Of a DNA stretch of 64,000 bases, positions 46,467 through 59,300 are shown piece after piece. How positions within the stretch are numbered: position 1 is the stretch's first letter; each line of letters begins with the position of its first letter. The stretch is taken from positions 9,127,001 to 9,191,000 of the forward strand of contig NC_092563.1 of assembly GCF_037975245.1 (NCBI RefSeq), written 5' to 3'. The translations under genes were made by a program, and so were the position numbers. Source of the stretch: Apostichopus japonicus (Eukaryota > Echinodermata > Holothuroidea > Aspidochirotida > Stichopodidae). The notes beneath the pieces were generated by a model, which was not told the DNA's origin, did no database searches, and saw nothing but the letters and a program-made list of their open reading frames with translations.

Positions 46467-46784
46467 GTGAACTCGGAGCAAACAGGTGTGACGTCATAGT
46501 TGCACATTAAGAGTATAATCACGAAATGTTAAAAAGAAATTGCTTTTTTTTTTTTTTTTTTGATTATTGGATCGGGTTGTGAGCGGGTACGATTGTACAT
46601 TACTCCAATTCAGAGCTTTTTAATGTAGCAATATATATGTATACCCATATTCTTATGGCGTATTGTATTCATACGCGGTTGATCGTATTTTGAAGTAGGA
46701 ATATGGATGTACATTTCACTGAAAAAAATAACAACATTTGCCAATGTGCAATAACAACATCACATCTGTTTGCTCCGAGTTCAC
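46467..46784. mobile_element. Palindromic MITE, 318 bp
   Basis: GTGAACTCGGAGCAAACAG at 46467 is mirrored by CTGTTTGCTCCGAGTTCAC ending at 46784; the inverted similarity extends about 45 bp inward (TTGCACATT is shared). A poly-T tract lies at about 46542-46561. No coding potential; target duplication not clear. Confidence 0.75.
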
Positions 46785-47134
46785 TTATGTAAGTACTAAA
46801 CGCATTAAACTTCTACTGTTGTTTTTGTCGCAACCATACACTCAAGCTTACACACCAATTAATTACTTAGCTACATGCAGCAGTAAACAAATTTGAATTT
46901 GAATTCGTTAAAATAGTTTGTTAAACACTAGAAACTTTGATGCTGAGTCCTAAAGTTGATTTTATTCGGTGGCACTAAAAGCCATCTCCTACAAGTGTTT
47001 GTAGTTTCGACCCAGATCATTATCTTAGTATATAAACTCAATATTTAGTATCTTTAAATGCTTTAACTTTTTATATGCACCGGAATGCAATCAAACTAAC
47101 CAACATATCCTTTAAAACGCAATATAAAGAAAGG
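46785..47134. other. Spacer without recognisable gene
   Basis: AT-rich; nothing supported. Confidence 0.4.
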
Positions 47135-47660
47135 GTAAAGTTGCCACTGCTACATTGGTCACCGCTATCATTTCGTCCCGTCTGGTTTATGTAAATAGCC
47201 TGCTGTGTGGACTCCCCAACTCTACAACTCGCAAGCTGGAAATTGTTCAAGAAAATGCTGCTCGTATAGTTTATAAGAAAAGGAAAAGAGACCATGTCAC
47301 ACCACTATCGGAATCACTGAATTGGCTACCAATAGATTTTCGAGTGAAGTTTAAGCTAACCTACTCACCTACAAAGCTCTGCACGGTCATACTACCTGTC
47401 TTGTCTCCTTACACTGTACAAACCTAGCAGAACCATACGGTCGTCATCACAGGATTTGCTCAATGAGAAGAGAACAAGACGAAGACCGGCGACAGAGCGA
47501 TTTAATCTTTGTGCATTTTACTATATTACTACTAACTTAGTTCCAGTTTTCATTGAGTACAATGACAGTGTTGACATTGGTGGCGCCAAGGAGGCATTGG
47601 GCTCATTTATCACCCGTCATCCGCCACACTACATTCAGGTGCGGTTAAAAAGAACTGGCT
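47135..47660 (+). pseudogene. Second LINE reverse transcriptase 3' fragment
   Basis: Reads IISSRLVYVNSLLCGLPNST, TRKLEIVQENAARIVYKKR and LSESLNWLPIDFRVKFKLT, the same C-terminal RT region as the fragment at 44935 but of a different element. Frame is lost near 47370, and only short scraps continue. No catalytic core. Confidence 0.8.
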
Positions 47661-47934
47661 CACTTTGTCGTCTAAATTTCCTATATTTGGGCAATATATA
47701 AAGCCAACAAAATGCTTCACATTTCGGAGGCTTGGCCACATGGGCCCGCATAGGCTTTGAAATACATTCCAACTGAATTGTAATCTCTGGATGTATGTCT
47801 CTGCTTTAGTTATCATAGCTATAAGAGAAATGTCTGAAAGCACTGCAGCTTCCGCGCTTGGAAAACCTTTCACAGAAATGAAGTTCATCGTTCAGATAAG
47901 TGCTTTGGTAATTTAAAGTAAGTTGTTATGAGAT

Positions 47935-48125
47935 AACAATATTAATATCGAACAAGGTCTAAAAGCATTTGTACTTACTCAACCATCACGGCCTCTTCAC
48001 GGTGATAAAAGATTATTTTTAAAGTCAGTGGCTATGGGAGAACAATATTAATATCGACCAATATCTAACATCATCTGTACTTACCCAAACATCACGGCGA
48101 TAACAGATTATTTGTAATATTAGAT
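47935..48125. repeat. 105-bp tandem duplication upstream of gene 2
   Basis: AACAATATTAATATCGA at about 47935 recurs at about 48040, followed in both by similar sequence through ATCACGGC and GATTATTT. It lies about 250-450 bp before the gene 2 ATG, so it could affect its promoter; this is unproven. Confidence 0.7.
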
Positions 48126-48381
48126 ATCTTAGGACCTTGCATGCGAACAGCCAGTATATTGACCTATCACTACCGTTTACTTGGGAGTATCTTGTTTGCC
48201 TATATCTGTCCATTCTTGATTCAGAAAGGTGCAGTTTGTGCGATAAATATAGCCTGCTGTAACAGCGACACAAGCTTGGTATGTCATGTTGTGTGTTAGT
48301 ATATGAAACAATTCACAGGACCCGTTGTTGCGGTATAATGTAAAGCAACACATTTCAACTACATCTGATCAACGTCAAGCA

Positions 48382-48405
48382 ATGGGGGGCGCAGCAAGTA
48401 AAGAG
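48382..48405 (+). CDS. Gene 2 exon 1: MGGAASKE, N-myristoylation motif
   Basis: ATG in acceptable context (AGCAATGG), eight codons, then a consensus donor AAAGAG/gtaagc, phase 0. The peptide MGGAASKE fits the N-myristoyltransferase pattern: Gly2, small residues, Ser at position 6 and Lys at position 7. A lipid anchor would place the GTPase at membranes. A TATAAT-like stretch near 48335 is the only candidate core promoter feature. The exon is short, but the motif, donor and phase agree with exon 2. Confidence 0.6.
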
Positions 48406-49500
48406 GTAAGCTTTGGGATCACATTGTACTTTAAAGACGTCATGATTGATTGACTGTGTTTAAAAAAAGTTATGAATCGAGTCGATAAATTTCAGGAGTA
48501 AAATGAGAAAATAAAGTGTCTCGAATCTATGATTCGAGTCAGAGCGTTAACACTGGCAGTGATCCGATTCGACCTGCAATGAAGTGGTTGACTTGTTAAA
48601 ACTTTGTTGTTTGAAACTAGATACGGGAGAGAACTTGGATTCTGTTATAGACAGATTGACTATAATATCAATACATATTCATATGAAGGCAAATTTCTAG
48701 ACAACTGAACTGGAACTAACATGATCATTAGCAAATGGAATCCACTCGCATGATCATGTCGCTCAATGTTTGTAATTAATCACATGCTTAATCTAAAGGG
48801 TGAGAATCCAGAATGTTCAGGGTGATCGCTAAGTAGTTAATTTAATTCGTATATTGAACAGTACGGGAGATTCTCACAGTAGTTCCTACCAGAGGACATC
48901 TTCGATCTATTTGTGCATTTTGTTACACGCCTTTCTAATAGTCACGTTACAGAAATTAAGCAGTTTGGTTTCGCCCAAATTGATGAAGATTAGGCTACGT
49001 GCATGCCCTGCGAGAAACCACTTTTCATCTCCTGTTCATGGTTGATGAGTGTTGTTACCTAGTCAGCCTCTCCTGCTGCTGATGTCATACATAAGCTTAA
49101 AGTACTGTAACGATCATGTGGTACTTTCCAATGTGGATCTATACTTACCTGTTAACAATAAAATGTCTTCAGTGTTTAGCTCTACCTTTGGATATCGTAT
49201 TTATTTTTTGTTGTTGTTTTTTGGAGAGAAACGGGTGGTGGTCGGAGCAGAATTTAACTCCTTTTAAACTCCACTAAATTTAAACTAAAGGGAGACCGTT
49301 TAAGCTTTATGATGAACTATTAAACTAAGCGGGTGCGAAAGATATCCATGGAAGTACTAGCAATGGGTATGACTAAAACATTCTGCCCACATGAAACGCG
49401 AAACGAGGCTACGTTGCCGATTGACCATAAGTGGCTGTCATCACTAAACGTGGGTGGAATGGCTCATTGATTGATGGTTTATGTGTTCAATTTTTTTCAG

Positions 49501-49528
49501 ATTAAACCATCCTTAGGCAGGAGCCATG
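49501..49528 (+). CDS. Gene 2 exon 2: short basic exon
   Basis: A long pyrimidine tract and CAATTTTTTTCAG/ acceptor, 28 nt, and a consensus donor CATG/gtaagt. It runs from phase 0 to phase 1 and encodes IKPSLGRSH plus a split Gly. Both splice sites are strong for such a small exon, and the phase shift converts exon 1 into the phase-1 series that follows. A GGAT microsatellite starts right after the donor. Confidence 0.6.
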
Positions 49529-50481
49529 GTAAGTATGGATGGATGGATGGATATGTAGGTAGGTAGATAAAGGTTATACATGTATCTTGCATTTCATCTG
49601 TAAAATATAAATTTTTTCGAAGAAACAATAATAGTAAGTATGGAGGGGACTCAATGCATAGGCCCTATGTTTAATTTTATCCCAAGACATAATATCTGCA
49701 ATTGATCTATTGTGATGTTCACTTGATTGTTTAATGTTACAATTTACTATTCCTGTTATCTATCACATTATCAATTGTATTTTTGGTCATGGTAAACTGC
49801 GAACGGTGGTACATGTTCCGATCCATGTGCTGGAGAATGAACAGAATTTTGAAAACTCGAAAACTAACCTCTATTTTTGGGAAGCATTACAAAAACTGAA
49901 AATCCCTTCCACTCTATACGACGTTGTGCTCTTTTAACATGCTTCCGTATATTCGACATGACATAAAAAGTACCTGTTTTCTAAACCTGATAGGGTAATA
50001 CTATCGATTCCCTTTTTGCGGCTTTCTATAGGAGTTCGTTTGGTATAACGCGGTGGGTAAATTAGGGACAGGAAGAAAAAGAAAAGGTTTGGGTGGACGT
50101 AAATTGGATATAATTAAACTGTTTTTGACAAATGTCCTTGTACATCGAATTACATTCATTGTCGTTCATGCCTGAGGTTTCTCCGAAATATATATTCCTT
50201 TAAAAGAGCAACATTTGGATAAATATCTTTGTAAAGTTGCTATATTGACATACAATCTTTGCAATAATTTTTTATTACTTTGTAAAGAGACCGACAACGA
50301 CAAAAAACGCTCAGCCTATTTGCAATACTGACAAATTGAGACATGTTTAGCACTGTAACTGTTTAATAATAATATATAGCAGAGACTGGCACAGGATTAA
50401 AGTTATTCAAAACTAGGTTAATTAATATCTTGGGTGGTAGACCATCTTTAACAATGTTTGCATTTGATATGTTTGTTTCAG

Positions 50482-50870
50482 ATTCAAAGAGTACCAAAAA
50501 GGCACTAACGCATCAAATAAACACATTAAAAGACAAAGTGCAGGAACTCTCTCACAAACTAACTGAATCAGACTATGAAAAACAACAGCTCACTGGAAGA
50601 CCAAATGAGGTGAGACAACGATTCAATGATAAACTAGCAATATCAGAAGGTGAAAAGCATCAAAATATTGGAAGACTTAAATTTGCAGAGGAAGAGAGAC
50701 GTCTCAGTGATAAAGTTACAGAATCAGAAGATAAGAGACAACACTTTATAGGACGTTTGAATACAACAGAGGAGGAAAGGCAACCATTTAAAGATACATT
50801 GAATACAACTGAGAACAAGCTGAAGACACTGAAGGATGAGACGGAAGAATTACTTCAGCAGCAGAAAGAG
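50482..50870 (+). CDS. Gene 2 exon 3: coiled-coil domain
   Basis: Acceptor TTTGTTTCAG/ opens 389 nt in phase 1, ending at AAAGAG/gttaaa in phase 0. It encodes about 130 residues starting DSKSTKKALTHQINTLKDKV, almost all charged/heptad-like, with a degenerate repeat of about 20-25 residues marked by (I/T)GR(L/P) (QLTGRPNEV, QNIGRLKFAEEE, HFIGRLNTTEEE). A long dimerising coiled coil is the clear reading. The donor is non-ideal (gttaaa), so the exact end is less sure, although the phase fits exon 4. Gene 1 has no such exon, a structural difference between the paralogues. Confidence 0.65.
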
Positions 50871-52045
50871 GTTAAACTCCACATAGCATGTGATTATATA
50901 TATCCGATGACCGAGTTACTGTACCTGACTTGGTTCATGAGAAAATTAGTCATTATGAACAAGATTACCATTCTGCCTAATCTAGTAGTGTAAAGTGACT
51001 TTGTTATTTATCATTTGTAACACAACATGTATTTTCAGCAATTAGGGAATGTTTATGATGTCCAACAGTAGAGATGAAATGATGAACATATTAAGGGCTC
51101 TTTGTCTCAAGAATTGTATACAAGCATGATATTTGTTTATATGATGAAAATTAATTCTATATGTATGAATAGAGGTTAGGCCTAGTAACATATGTATGAA
51201 TAGAGGTTAAAGGTTATTTGATGTTCAGAGAGGTCAATCGACACATGTTTTATGCACAGGTGAAATGCTTTAATCCCTTTATTTCAAAGAACAGAACTTT
51301 CAGAGATTATTCATTTCATAGTGGAATGCTATTTTAAAGAGGACAGCATACTGCATTGTTCTATTTGTTACTAAACAGGAATTCTTCATGTGCTGCGGCA
51401 CACTATGTAGTAGATTAAAGCATAGCATGGGACTTATTGAACATTAAAACAATGTATAAGTAATTAATTTAATTGATAAAAATGAACGTCTGTCCTGCAA
51501 TGTGATAGGTCTACATTCCTCCTTGTAGAACAGTAGTTCCACCGTTCATAGAAGTTCCTTTTGAAGGTTAGGTCTGCAATTTCAGCGCTAAATTATTGTG
51601 AACATGTAGTTTTCTCTGAGCCAGGAAGTAATTTGCCAATAGTCATACCTCAAGTAAAGGTCAAAAGGTTATCATTTCAGCCTGCTTCAAAATAAGTATG
51701 AAGACATTTGTCAAGTTGAATAATGTGTTAGCTTCAGACACAGAGTACTTCAATGTTCGCATAGACTTTAATTTGTGGCAAGTAGTTAAAGGTGTTACAA
51801 GGTGACAAAATAATCTTGAGCTTTACCGAAAAAGTTCAATGAGTTTAAAACAAAAATTAAAACTCATACTACATTTGATTACAAGTAGTGAGTGTGAGGA
51901 AATTCAGCTATGCTGAAATCAGTTGCTTCTATTAGCTAAAAGCTTAATTGATGTAACTTGACAGGTGACGGAAAGGAAACTGAGGTACTTTTTTAATGTG
52001 TCAGTACACCATATAAGATAACTTTCCTGTGTTGTTTGTTTGCAG

Positions 52046-52130
52046 ACTTCCTCCACCTCTGTTACGGAGGAAGACACCCTACTTGGAGAATGTGAAACTC
52101 TAGACAAATCACATCAATCAACTTTGGCAG
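52046..52130 (+). CDS. Gene 2 exon 4: acidic linker
   Basis: Acceptor GTTTGTTTGCAG/ and donor TTGGCAG/gtagga enclose 85 nt from phase 0 to phase 1, reading TSSTSVTEEDTLLGECETLD, then KSHQSTLA. Acidic, Ser/Thr-rich, probably disordered. It returns the frame to the phase-1 series so that the linker exon at 54022 can follow. Confidence 0.6.
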
Positions 52131-54021
52131 GTAGGATCACAATGAAAAGATAATTGCTACTGATCCTTGTAAATTTGTAATAATGTTTCCTTACGTAAGT
52201 CTGATGATCACTAAATAGTCCTACCTGCAGATCTTCAAAGCTACCAGGGGAGATGTAAGAAGAGGGGAAGGGGGGCGGCGGGGGGGGGGATTGGTAACTT
52301 GAGTCAATTTAAGTAGTGTAGGATGGATTTCTTTACCTTATATGCATATTTATGTCAGTTCAGAGCAAGAGTCCCATGTGAAATCATTTGGAGGTCAAAC
52401 TCATAGAGATCCCCTCCTAATGTCCAACACATTACTGAACTTCTGTGAGACTGGATATTCGGCAAGAAAGAAAACTGAATGTTCTTACGCTTTTTTTGTA
52501 GTGTATGCATATCATGGATGCAGCTCAGGCTTTAAGTTGTTTTCATGAACTCACCGACCAAAGACAATCAACTAACATGCACATACTTCAAAAAAGTGGG
52601 GAAGGGGCTTTGTGGTAATTATACCATATATTATATCATAGCGGACCAAATTTGCAAGGACATACGGTGCATGCCGTGCAGCACGGTATATATACGAACC
52701 GATAAAATGTACATCAACTTTCCCATTTGCGCGCGCGCGGCGCAGTGTTGATATTTGGTTTTACAAAATCTGATTGGACAATAAGTCAATCCTTACAACA
52801 CTGACCGACCTTTATTTGCACCACGTGACTTGATTCGATCGGTTTGATTGGATAAATTCTGTAAATCTAAAACACGATTGCCTCAAGTTTAAGACCCTTA
52901 AGACCGCTTAGATTTCAGTCCATTTTCAATCAATAGATTGTAAAGTACTGTCAACTCTTAGATACGACTGACTTTGTCAATCTTATGAAGTAAGAGAGTA
53001 TGTGATATGGAACATCACGTATAGGTTGTGCAATTGTGGTCATGAACCGCAGCACCTGACACAAACGTGACCAACTGGCATTCAGGAAAACGCAACATGT
53101 TGGGTGCCGGACCGACTGAAGCCGACGCGACTTAAAACTGATTAATATCTTGATACTAAGGACCGGCGGCACCGCACACTGTCCCCGCCCATTATAGTAT
53201 ATTCGTATAGGGCTACCGTAGGGTCAATACAAGTTCAGTGACAATGTGAGAAGTAAAATTCATGGTGGTTTGTAAGGTATCTGATTAGTTGTATTGCCTC
53301 AGTTTGCTTGTGTCACATGCAGCGACATCCCATGCCAGAGTACTTGAGTAATTAAAGCGCTGTGAATTTTTTTTATTACACTGCTTTATTACCGTACATA
53401 CCATATTCAACACCAGAGGAGTCCACGTGTTTTTCATGATGTTTTGTTTTGTTTGTGTTTAAACACAGTTATTATTCCAACACGTTTCTCGATTTTTTGT
53501 TATTCGTGGGGGTATTTGTTTTGGTCACGGACCTCCAGATTTGAACAGTTAGGTCTCAACACTGTTACAATACTTAATACTTTCCACGGATAACTTGTCT
53601 AGGATACCATTAAGCTAGGGTATACATTTATGTCATTCAGATTAAGTTGTACCATATTCCCAAACAATTGGATATCCCTCAATCTAAAAAGATAATTTTG
53701 TGATTTCAAATGTTTCGTTTACCCTGAATAGCGGTATCGACAATTTTATTCAATACAGACATACAATTTAATCATTCTTAGAATCTTGTTTTCAGTTACA
53801 CGGTCTTTAATCCTTAAATGGTTAAGTTAGTTGCAACTAGATTGTGGCAATTTGAACGCAAATGGCTCCTTTCAAACTTAATTCTGTCACGTAATATTTG
53901 AACAGATTTCGTGCCAATATAAGTATTCATCACAATGATTTGTTTATGTAAACTTATCTAAGTATGCGCATAACTTAACATTTAACGATTATTTCCCCTC
54001 TGTATACGTCCTTCCATTTAG
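52131..54021 (+). other. Gene 2 intron 4
   Basis: It contains a G-tract near 52268-52290, a CG-only stretch at about 52729-52742 and AT-rich filler. From about 53495 it becomes collinear with gene 1's intron (25120 onward) but lacks the 3.4-kb AGGTCA repeat: the uninterrupted site is around 53928-53950. Confidence 0.6.
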
Positions 54022-54111
54022 AAAATGCAACGCCAGGACTAACGTCGACCAATGAAGAAAGCAACTCTGTCGATTTTCAATCCTTACCTGCCATTTCGCT
54101 GTGTGCCAACG
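54022..54111 (+). CDS. Gene 2 linker exon (30 codons, phase 1-1)
   Basis: Acceptor CTTCCATTTAG/ and donor CAACG/gtatta; 90 nt reading ENATPGLTSTNEESNS, then VDFQSLPAISLCAN. Counterpart of gene 1 L4 with identical boundaries. It is the only intact member of the linker family in gene 2. Confidence 0.7.
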
Positions 54112-54519
54112 GTATTAAACGACTATCACAACCTATTAACATAAAACTTGTAGCTTAAACAATGCGATTCTCAGTTTATCCCACTCTTATATATAGTAGA
54201 CATAATCATGCATATTTTGAGTCATACAGATCATCTAATGAGTTCAAACCCTTGTTATAACCTCCATCGGCTGTCACTCTGACCATGCAAACAGCGTCAC
54301 CCTAGTTAGTACGTCGTACGAATTATGTCAGACATTTTTATATCTTAATAGCTTATGACTGCTGTCACGAACATAAATTAGGCAAGGGCGTATCATGTAT
54401 GGAAGCTATTTTCATGTTCATGAATAAATGTATTCACGTATTTCAGCATTAAAGTATTTAATTCTGAACATTGCATCATACTAAGGACGTGCTTTCTCCC
54501 TACATTTCACCTCATGCAG

Positions 54520-54526
54520 AAAGTGC
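54520..54526 (+). pseudogene. Remnant of a second linker exon, destroyed by (AT)n
   Basis: The acceptor region (CCCTACATTTCACCTCATGCAG) and the first seven exon bases AAAGTGC match gene 1 L5 at 29590; the sequence then becomes (AT)n until about 54620. The rest of the exon and its donor are gone. Since the lost exon was phase 1-1, splicing from 54111 to 54998 keeps the frame. Confidence 0.75.
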
Positions 54527-54527
54527 A

Positions 54528-54595
<68 letters not shown>

Positions 54596-54630
54596 AATAT
54601 AAATATATATATATATAAACATTTATATAT
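54527..54630. repeat. (AT)n microsatellite
   Basis: Nearly pure AT/TATATG repeat, the expanded equivalent of the tract that in gene 1 begins after the linker exon at 29703. Confidence 0.95.
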
Positions 54631-54997
54631 ACTAATGACTCGTATAACCCTCTTCTTTGATTATATGTGAAAGTGAAGATAATTTCAGGTAAACGTATGT
54701 CAAATTATGCAAACCTGGCGCGATGAATTAAAAGGCATGATTTTTGGATCAACTTCATACTTTCATACTTTCAGCAAATTTAGTGGTCAAAGACTGGCCT
54801 AAAGACTGAACTAATTGAAGCCAAAATAACTTGACAAGCTACAATGAATTTCATTCGTGATATGTAGGTCCACATAAGTGTACGTTTCCCGCTGGTATAC
54901 ACTAGACAAAACTTGAAAATTAACTGCTTAATTGTTGTAGAATAATGAATGAAAAATAAAAACACTAAACGTATTGGCTTTCTGTTTTTCCATCAAG

Positions 54998-55345
54998 GAT
55001 TTGAAATGAAGGACGTTTGTAAATCTGGGAAATTCAAGATCAAACCGTTTCGTTTGATGGTACATGGATTAGAGAAGTGCTTAGATAATGGTGCCGTTAC
55101 TGAACTTGCTCAACTGACAGAACAAGATCCTGACTTTGTGCTGAAAGTTGATGATTTACGAAAGCCGTTCCACCATCTTATGGCCAACTGGGAGAAGGAA
55201 GGTATTGTCAAAGAGGATGATGTAGATACATTGGTGGAACTACTGAACGTGTTGGAGGCATATGAAGCATTGGATCTAGTAATGGAGTACCAGGCATCGT
55301 TCGGCGATGAATTGACAGAAAACAGAGTTTCTTCTAAACCACAAG
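54998..55345 (+). CDS. Gene 2 DED-like domain exon
   Basis: Same splice sites, phase (1-1) and length (348 nt) as the gene 1 exon at 30513. It begins GFEMKDVCKSGKFKIKPFRL and keeps the helical core with VHGLEKCLDNGAVTELAQL and LVELLNVLEAYEALDLVMEY. About eight residues differ from gene 1, mostly conservative, some at the C-terminal tail (GDELTENR). The open frame extends 5' into the intron to an ATG at 54949; the acceptor CCATCAAG and the phase favour splicing. Same DED-like reading, with the same caveat that the fold is inferred from a hydrophobic pattern. Confidence 0.75.
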
Positions 55346-56366
55346 GTCAGTTTGCAGGATAGTGATACATGATTGAGTCTACCCGAATGTTTAGTCCTCT
55401 ACCCAACAATGGTTGCGTGATGTACGTCAAGTGAACATGCTAGAAACGATGTTGAGTTCTACTAGATCGATAAAATTTAAGTCCATCTAAGTAGAAAGTA
55501 ACAACAATTGACTTTTCCCCAATAGTAAGGCAATTTTAAAATTTAAATACAAACTGCTCTGAAGATGATTTGATAGAACCCAGAGCAATATAATATCAAA
55601 GTGAATAAATCGAAGGATTTAAAAATTTTTGAAAGACAAACCTTTAAAACTGTACCTCAGTAAGGTATACATTTAAAAACACATACCCACAATCATCTAT
55701 GAAACCAAAATAATTTGAAGGGTCCTTAATGATAGTTTGAACATATCCAAATGGCGGATTTATTATAAGTGAGAAGCTTACGAAAACAAGGAATTAGTTT
55801 AACCGCCTTCCGATGCCACAACCTATTGTTGCTGAATTCCTGAAAATTCTAACTAATTTTTGTACTTTATGTAAATCAAAACGTTACAACCCATGTTAAA
55901 GTTTCAGTATCAACTGTTCAGCTGATATATACTACACCCCTCTCATGAAAATTAATTTGGAAACATCTGAGTTATTTTTTATTCGTTGTTTAAAGCATTT
56001 AATAGAACCATTTATCCCACAACTGTTAGTAGCAAGAAAGCAGTTTACAATGTGGTTTAGAAAAATCACATGTAGCTTTTATGCTTTTAAAGAGTTTTAT
56101 ATACAGTGCATATGAACACTTGATGCACCTGATATTGCACAACGATGTACAACGCCATTTCTTACCAGACAAATCAGATGATCGAGTCAATGGATGTATA
56201 TTATACTGATGACCGTGTAGTACCACACCAGCGAAATGTTTCCTTTCAATGATATAGCCTACTATGTTTGGTTGGAGACATGAGTGGTAGTTATTGATGA
56301 TCTGGATTTCGTCTTTGTGTATATATTTTATGAAATATTGTGTATTTTGTTTTGTTTTTCTAACAG
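55346..56366 (+). other. Intron between DED-like and GTPase exons, gene 2
   Basis: About 1.02 kb, collinear with 30861-31887. Small indels only; no gene or inserted element. The frame of the next exon is open from an ATG at 56294, but the acceptor TTCTAACAG indicates this part is intronic. Confidence 0.65.
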
Positions 56367-59300
56367 ATATCAAACCTTCTGTTCAGTGTTCTAGTCCAAG
56401 AAAAGCTGCCACAAACATCCCATCACAGGAACAGGAACAACATAGAACATCATCCGCAAGACCACGGGAGACATTCCAGAACCCTACAAGAATCAACCAT
56501 CGAGGCAAGAAACCAACTCACACAAAAGAACAGGTGTTATCTGTTCTTCAATCGCTTGGCATTGATCTAGATTGTGGTAAACAGTTAAACGTTCTTAGTA
56601 GCATGACCCTGGAAAGCATTCATCTTTGTGAAGACACCGTATCCCCTGAATGTCTTGTTACGGCATTTTTAAGTCGTTTGATGTCATACGATTATCGTTC
56701 ATTGCGACTCTTTAAGGAACATGAAGAGATCAACATGATTCTGTCAGTGGCCCCATATGCAAATAATAACTCTTATTCGTCTGATTCTACGAACACAGCT
56801 AGACTGAGTTGCAGAGATATTGTGTCTGCCATTATTATACATTGCGATCCTTTCCTTAGGCAAGAGGTTTTGTCGAAAATGTCTGCTTGCCAGCTGGCTG
56901 TTCCAGTGATTCTTCCACAATCAACTACGTCTGACCCTTTGTTTCTTTTATGGGGACTTCAGAAAATATCGAAAGCATGGAAGGACCCGTCAACTTCCCT
57001 TGTGAATGAAGTTAATGTTACACAATTTCCCTTTCCGATTGTAGCTGCAGTGCGTTTCGGTAATCCTGGCTTCTCAAAGTCGAATACCTTGAACAAACTG
57101 ATAGGTTCTGTTCAAGGTAACGACGAACACCCGTATTTCTGCAGCCAAGAACAGGACATCGCTCCTTCCATTTTATCCAGAGGGACAGTAGAGGCGGTTT
57201 GGTACCTTCCAAGTGATCGTAAAAGTCGTAAATATACCATTGAGAAAGCAGTTTGCTTCCTAAACCTCCGCGGAGATGCAGTAGAGTCCTCATCCCAGTT
57301 TGATTTTCTATGTACTTTTGCATCGATCACTTTAGTGTTTGTCAACAGAAGAGATGTACAAAGGATGTTGGTCCAACTTAACGCCATTACCCGGAAGAGC
57401 CAAGTACTGCTGATTTTGTCCTCCAATGGGACATTAGTTCCAAGATGGAAAGAAGATGAGTATGTGGTAAACTCTATCAGGGCAATAGGAGTAGGTGTCA
57501 TAGACACGTCACAACTTTCACAGATCGATGTTTGTGAAAAAATCTGCGATCAGATAAAGGGATTGCTCAATGAGGTAAAAACGCCCCCAGTCAACCTTCA
57601 CAATACAGAATCATATTGTGCAAACAACGGTTTTGTAGTTGATATATCGTTCCAAGATTGTTCAAAGGCAAAACAGGCCGCCCTAAACATATTACAATCA
57701 TGCAGAGATGACCCAAAAGGGTACAAACCGAAAGCACTTCCTTTGCAGGTAAAATGGCAAAAATGGTCGCAACTTGACAAAGACCGAAGTTGGAAAGGTG
57801 CACAAGGTAACGTAGAAAAAGAGCTTGCTATGTTGCACAAAGCTAAGAATGCAGTGAGACAACAACAGCGTGACATTGGTATGTCTAACGAGATGCGTTT
57901 ACTGTATGAAGAACTTTTGAGTTCCTCTTCGGATTACAAACAGTTTTTGGTATTTTTGCTTCAACACATTTTAAATGAGGTCTCTATTGAAAACTTACGT
58001 CCAGTTCTAGGTGAGATGAAGGCCACTAGAGATGAACTACGAGAAACCGCTGCAAAGGTCACAAATGTTCAAAGAAGACTAAATGTTTCTTCCATTCCTG
58101 CGCAGGAGAAAAGAGCTTTGCAGGATGATGTTAGAAAATGGAAGTCCAAAGAGTCTGAGTTGCAGCAAAGTCTATTGGAGAAGACTAAGACATTTGACGC
58201 ATCTTCTTTAGGTTTCGAACATTTCGTGAGGGAATTCGGCCAAATATATGAGTGCTTCCATAACACTGAAAAAAGGAATCAACAAAACATAAGAAAGATA
58301 TTTGATGTAAAACTAATACCGCAAATGGCTGCTGAAATGCTACTCAGTGGCCACCCATTAGAAATTTTTGATGGCGATGCGTGTCATGTACCCATCAAGT
58401 GGGTAAAAGGAATCTTAGCAGCGGTTCGCGGAATTATTGGTGACGCATCTGTTTATGTAATTTCAGTTATCGGCATACAAAGCAGTGGTAAGTCTACCCT
58501 TCTCAATAGCATGTTTGGAGTTCGATTTGCTGTAAGCGCTGGAAGATGCACTCGGGGAGTGTTTATGCAGTTGTTACCAATAGCTGATTCCCTAAAGGAA
58601 GAAATTGGCCGTGACTATATTGTTGTTATAGATACGGAGGGCTTGAAAGCACCTGAGAAAGCTGTTACGGAACGCAAAAGTGAAGACAATGAGCTAGCGA
58701 CCTTTGCTTTATGTCTCTCCGATATGACTCTGATCAACATTGGAGGGCAGACTGTTGGAGAAGACCTGTCTAACATTCTTCAGATATCTGCACATGCATT
58801 CATAAGGATGAAGGAGGTTCATCTAAGGTCATCTTGCTACCTCCTACAGCAATTTGTGGCTGACGTAACCGCCCAATACCGAAATCAGAGCAGCACCCAA
58901 AGCATACTTCAGAAACTTGATCAAGCTGTTATCACCGCCGCAACAGAAGAAAGGAAAGAGGATCAATACAGACAGTTCTCAGACTGTTTCAACATTGTCA
59001 ACATTGACAACAAAGAGGATAATGTGCAGTACATTCCCAGCCTATGGAGGGGATCAATGTCGTCCCCCAATCACGACTACAGCGAGACGGTGCTGAAACT
59101 GAAGTCCGCTCTTTTAAGAGAAGTGAAGGACAGCACTAGACCACAAAAGCTCTCAGACTTTGAGGAAAGAATTAGCAGCGTTTGGAATGCAGTGAAACAG
59201 GAAGACTTTGTATTCAACTTCCGGAACACGACCGAAATCTCACAATACAACACATTTTCCCAAATGTTTAAGAGACTACAGTTACGTCTTAATCGGGAAA

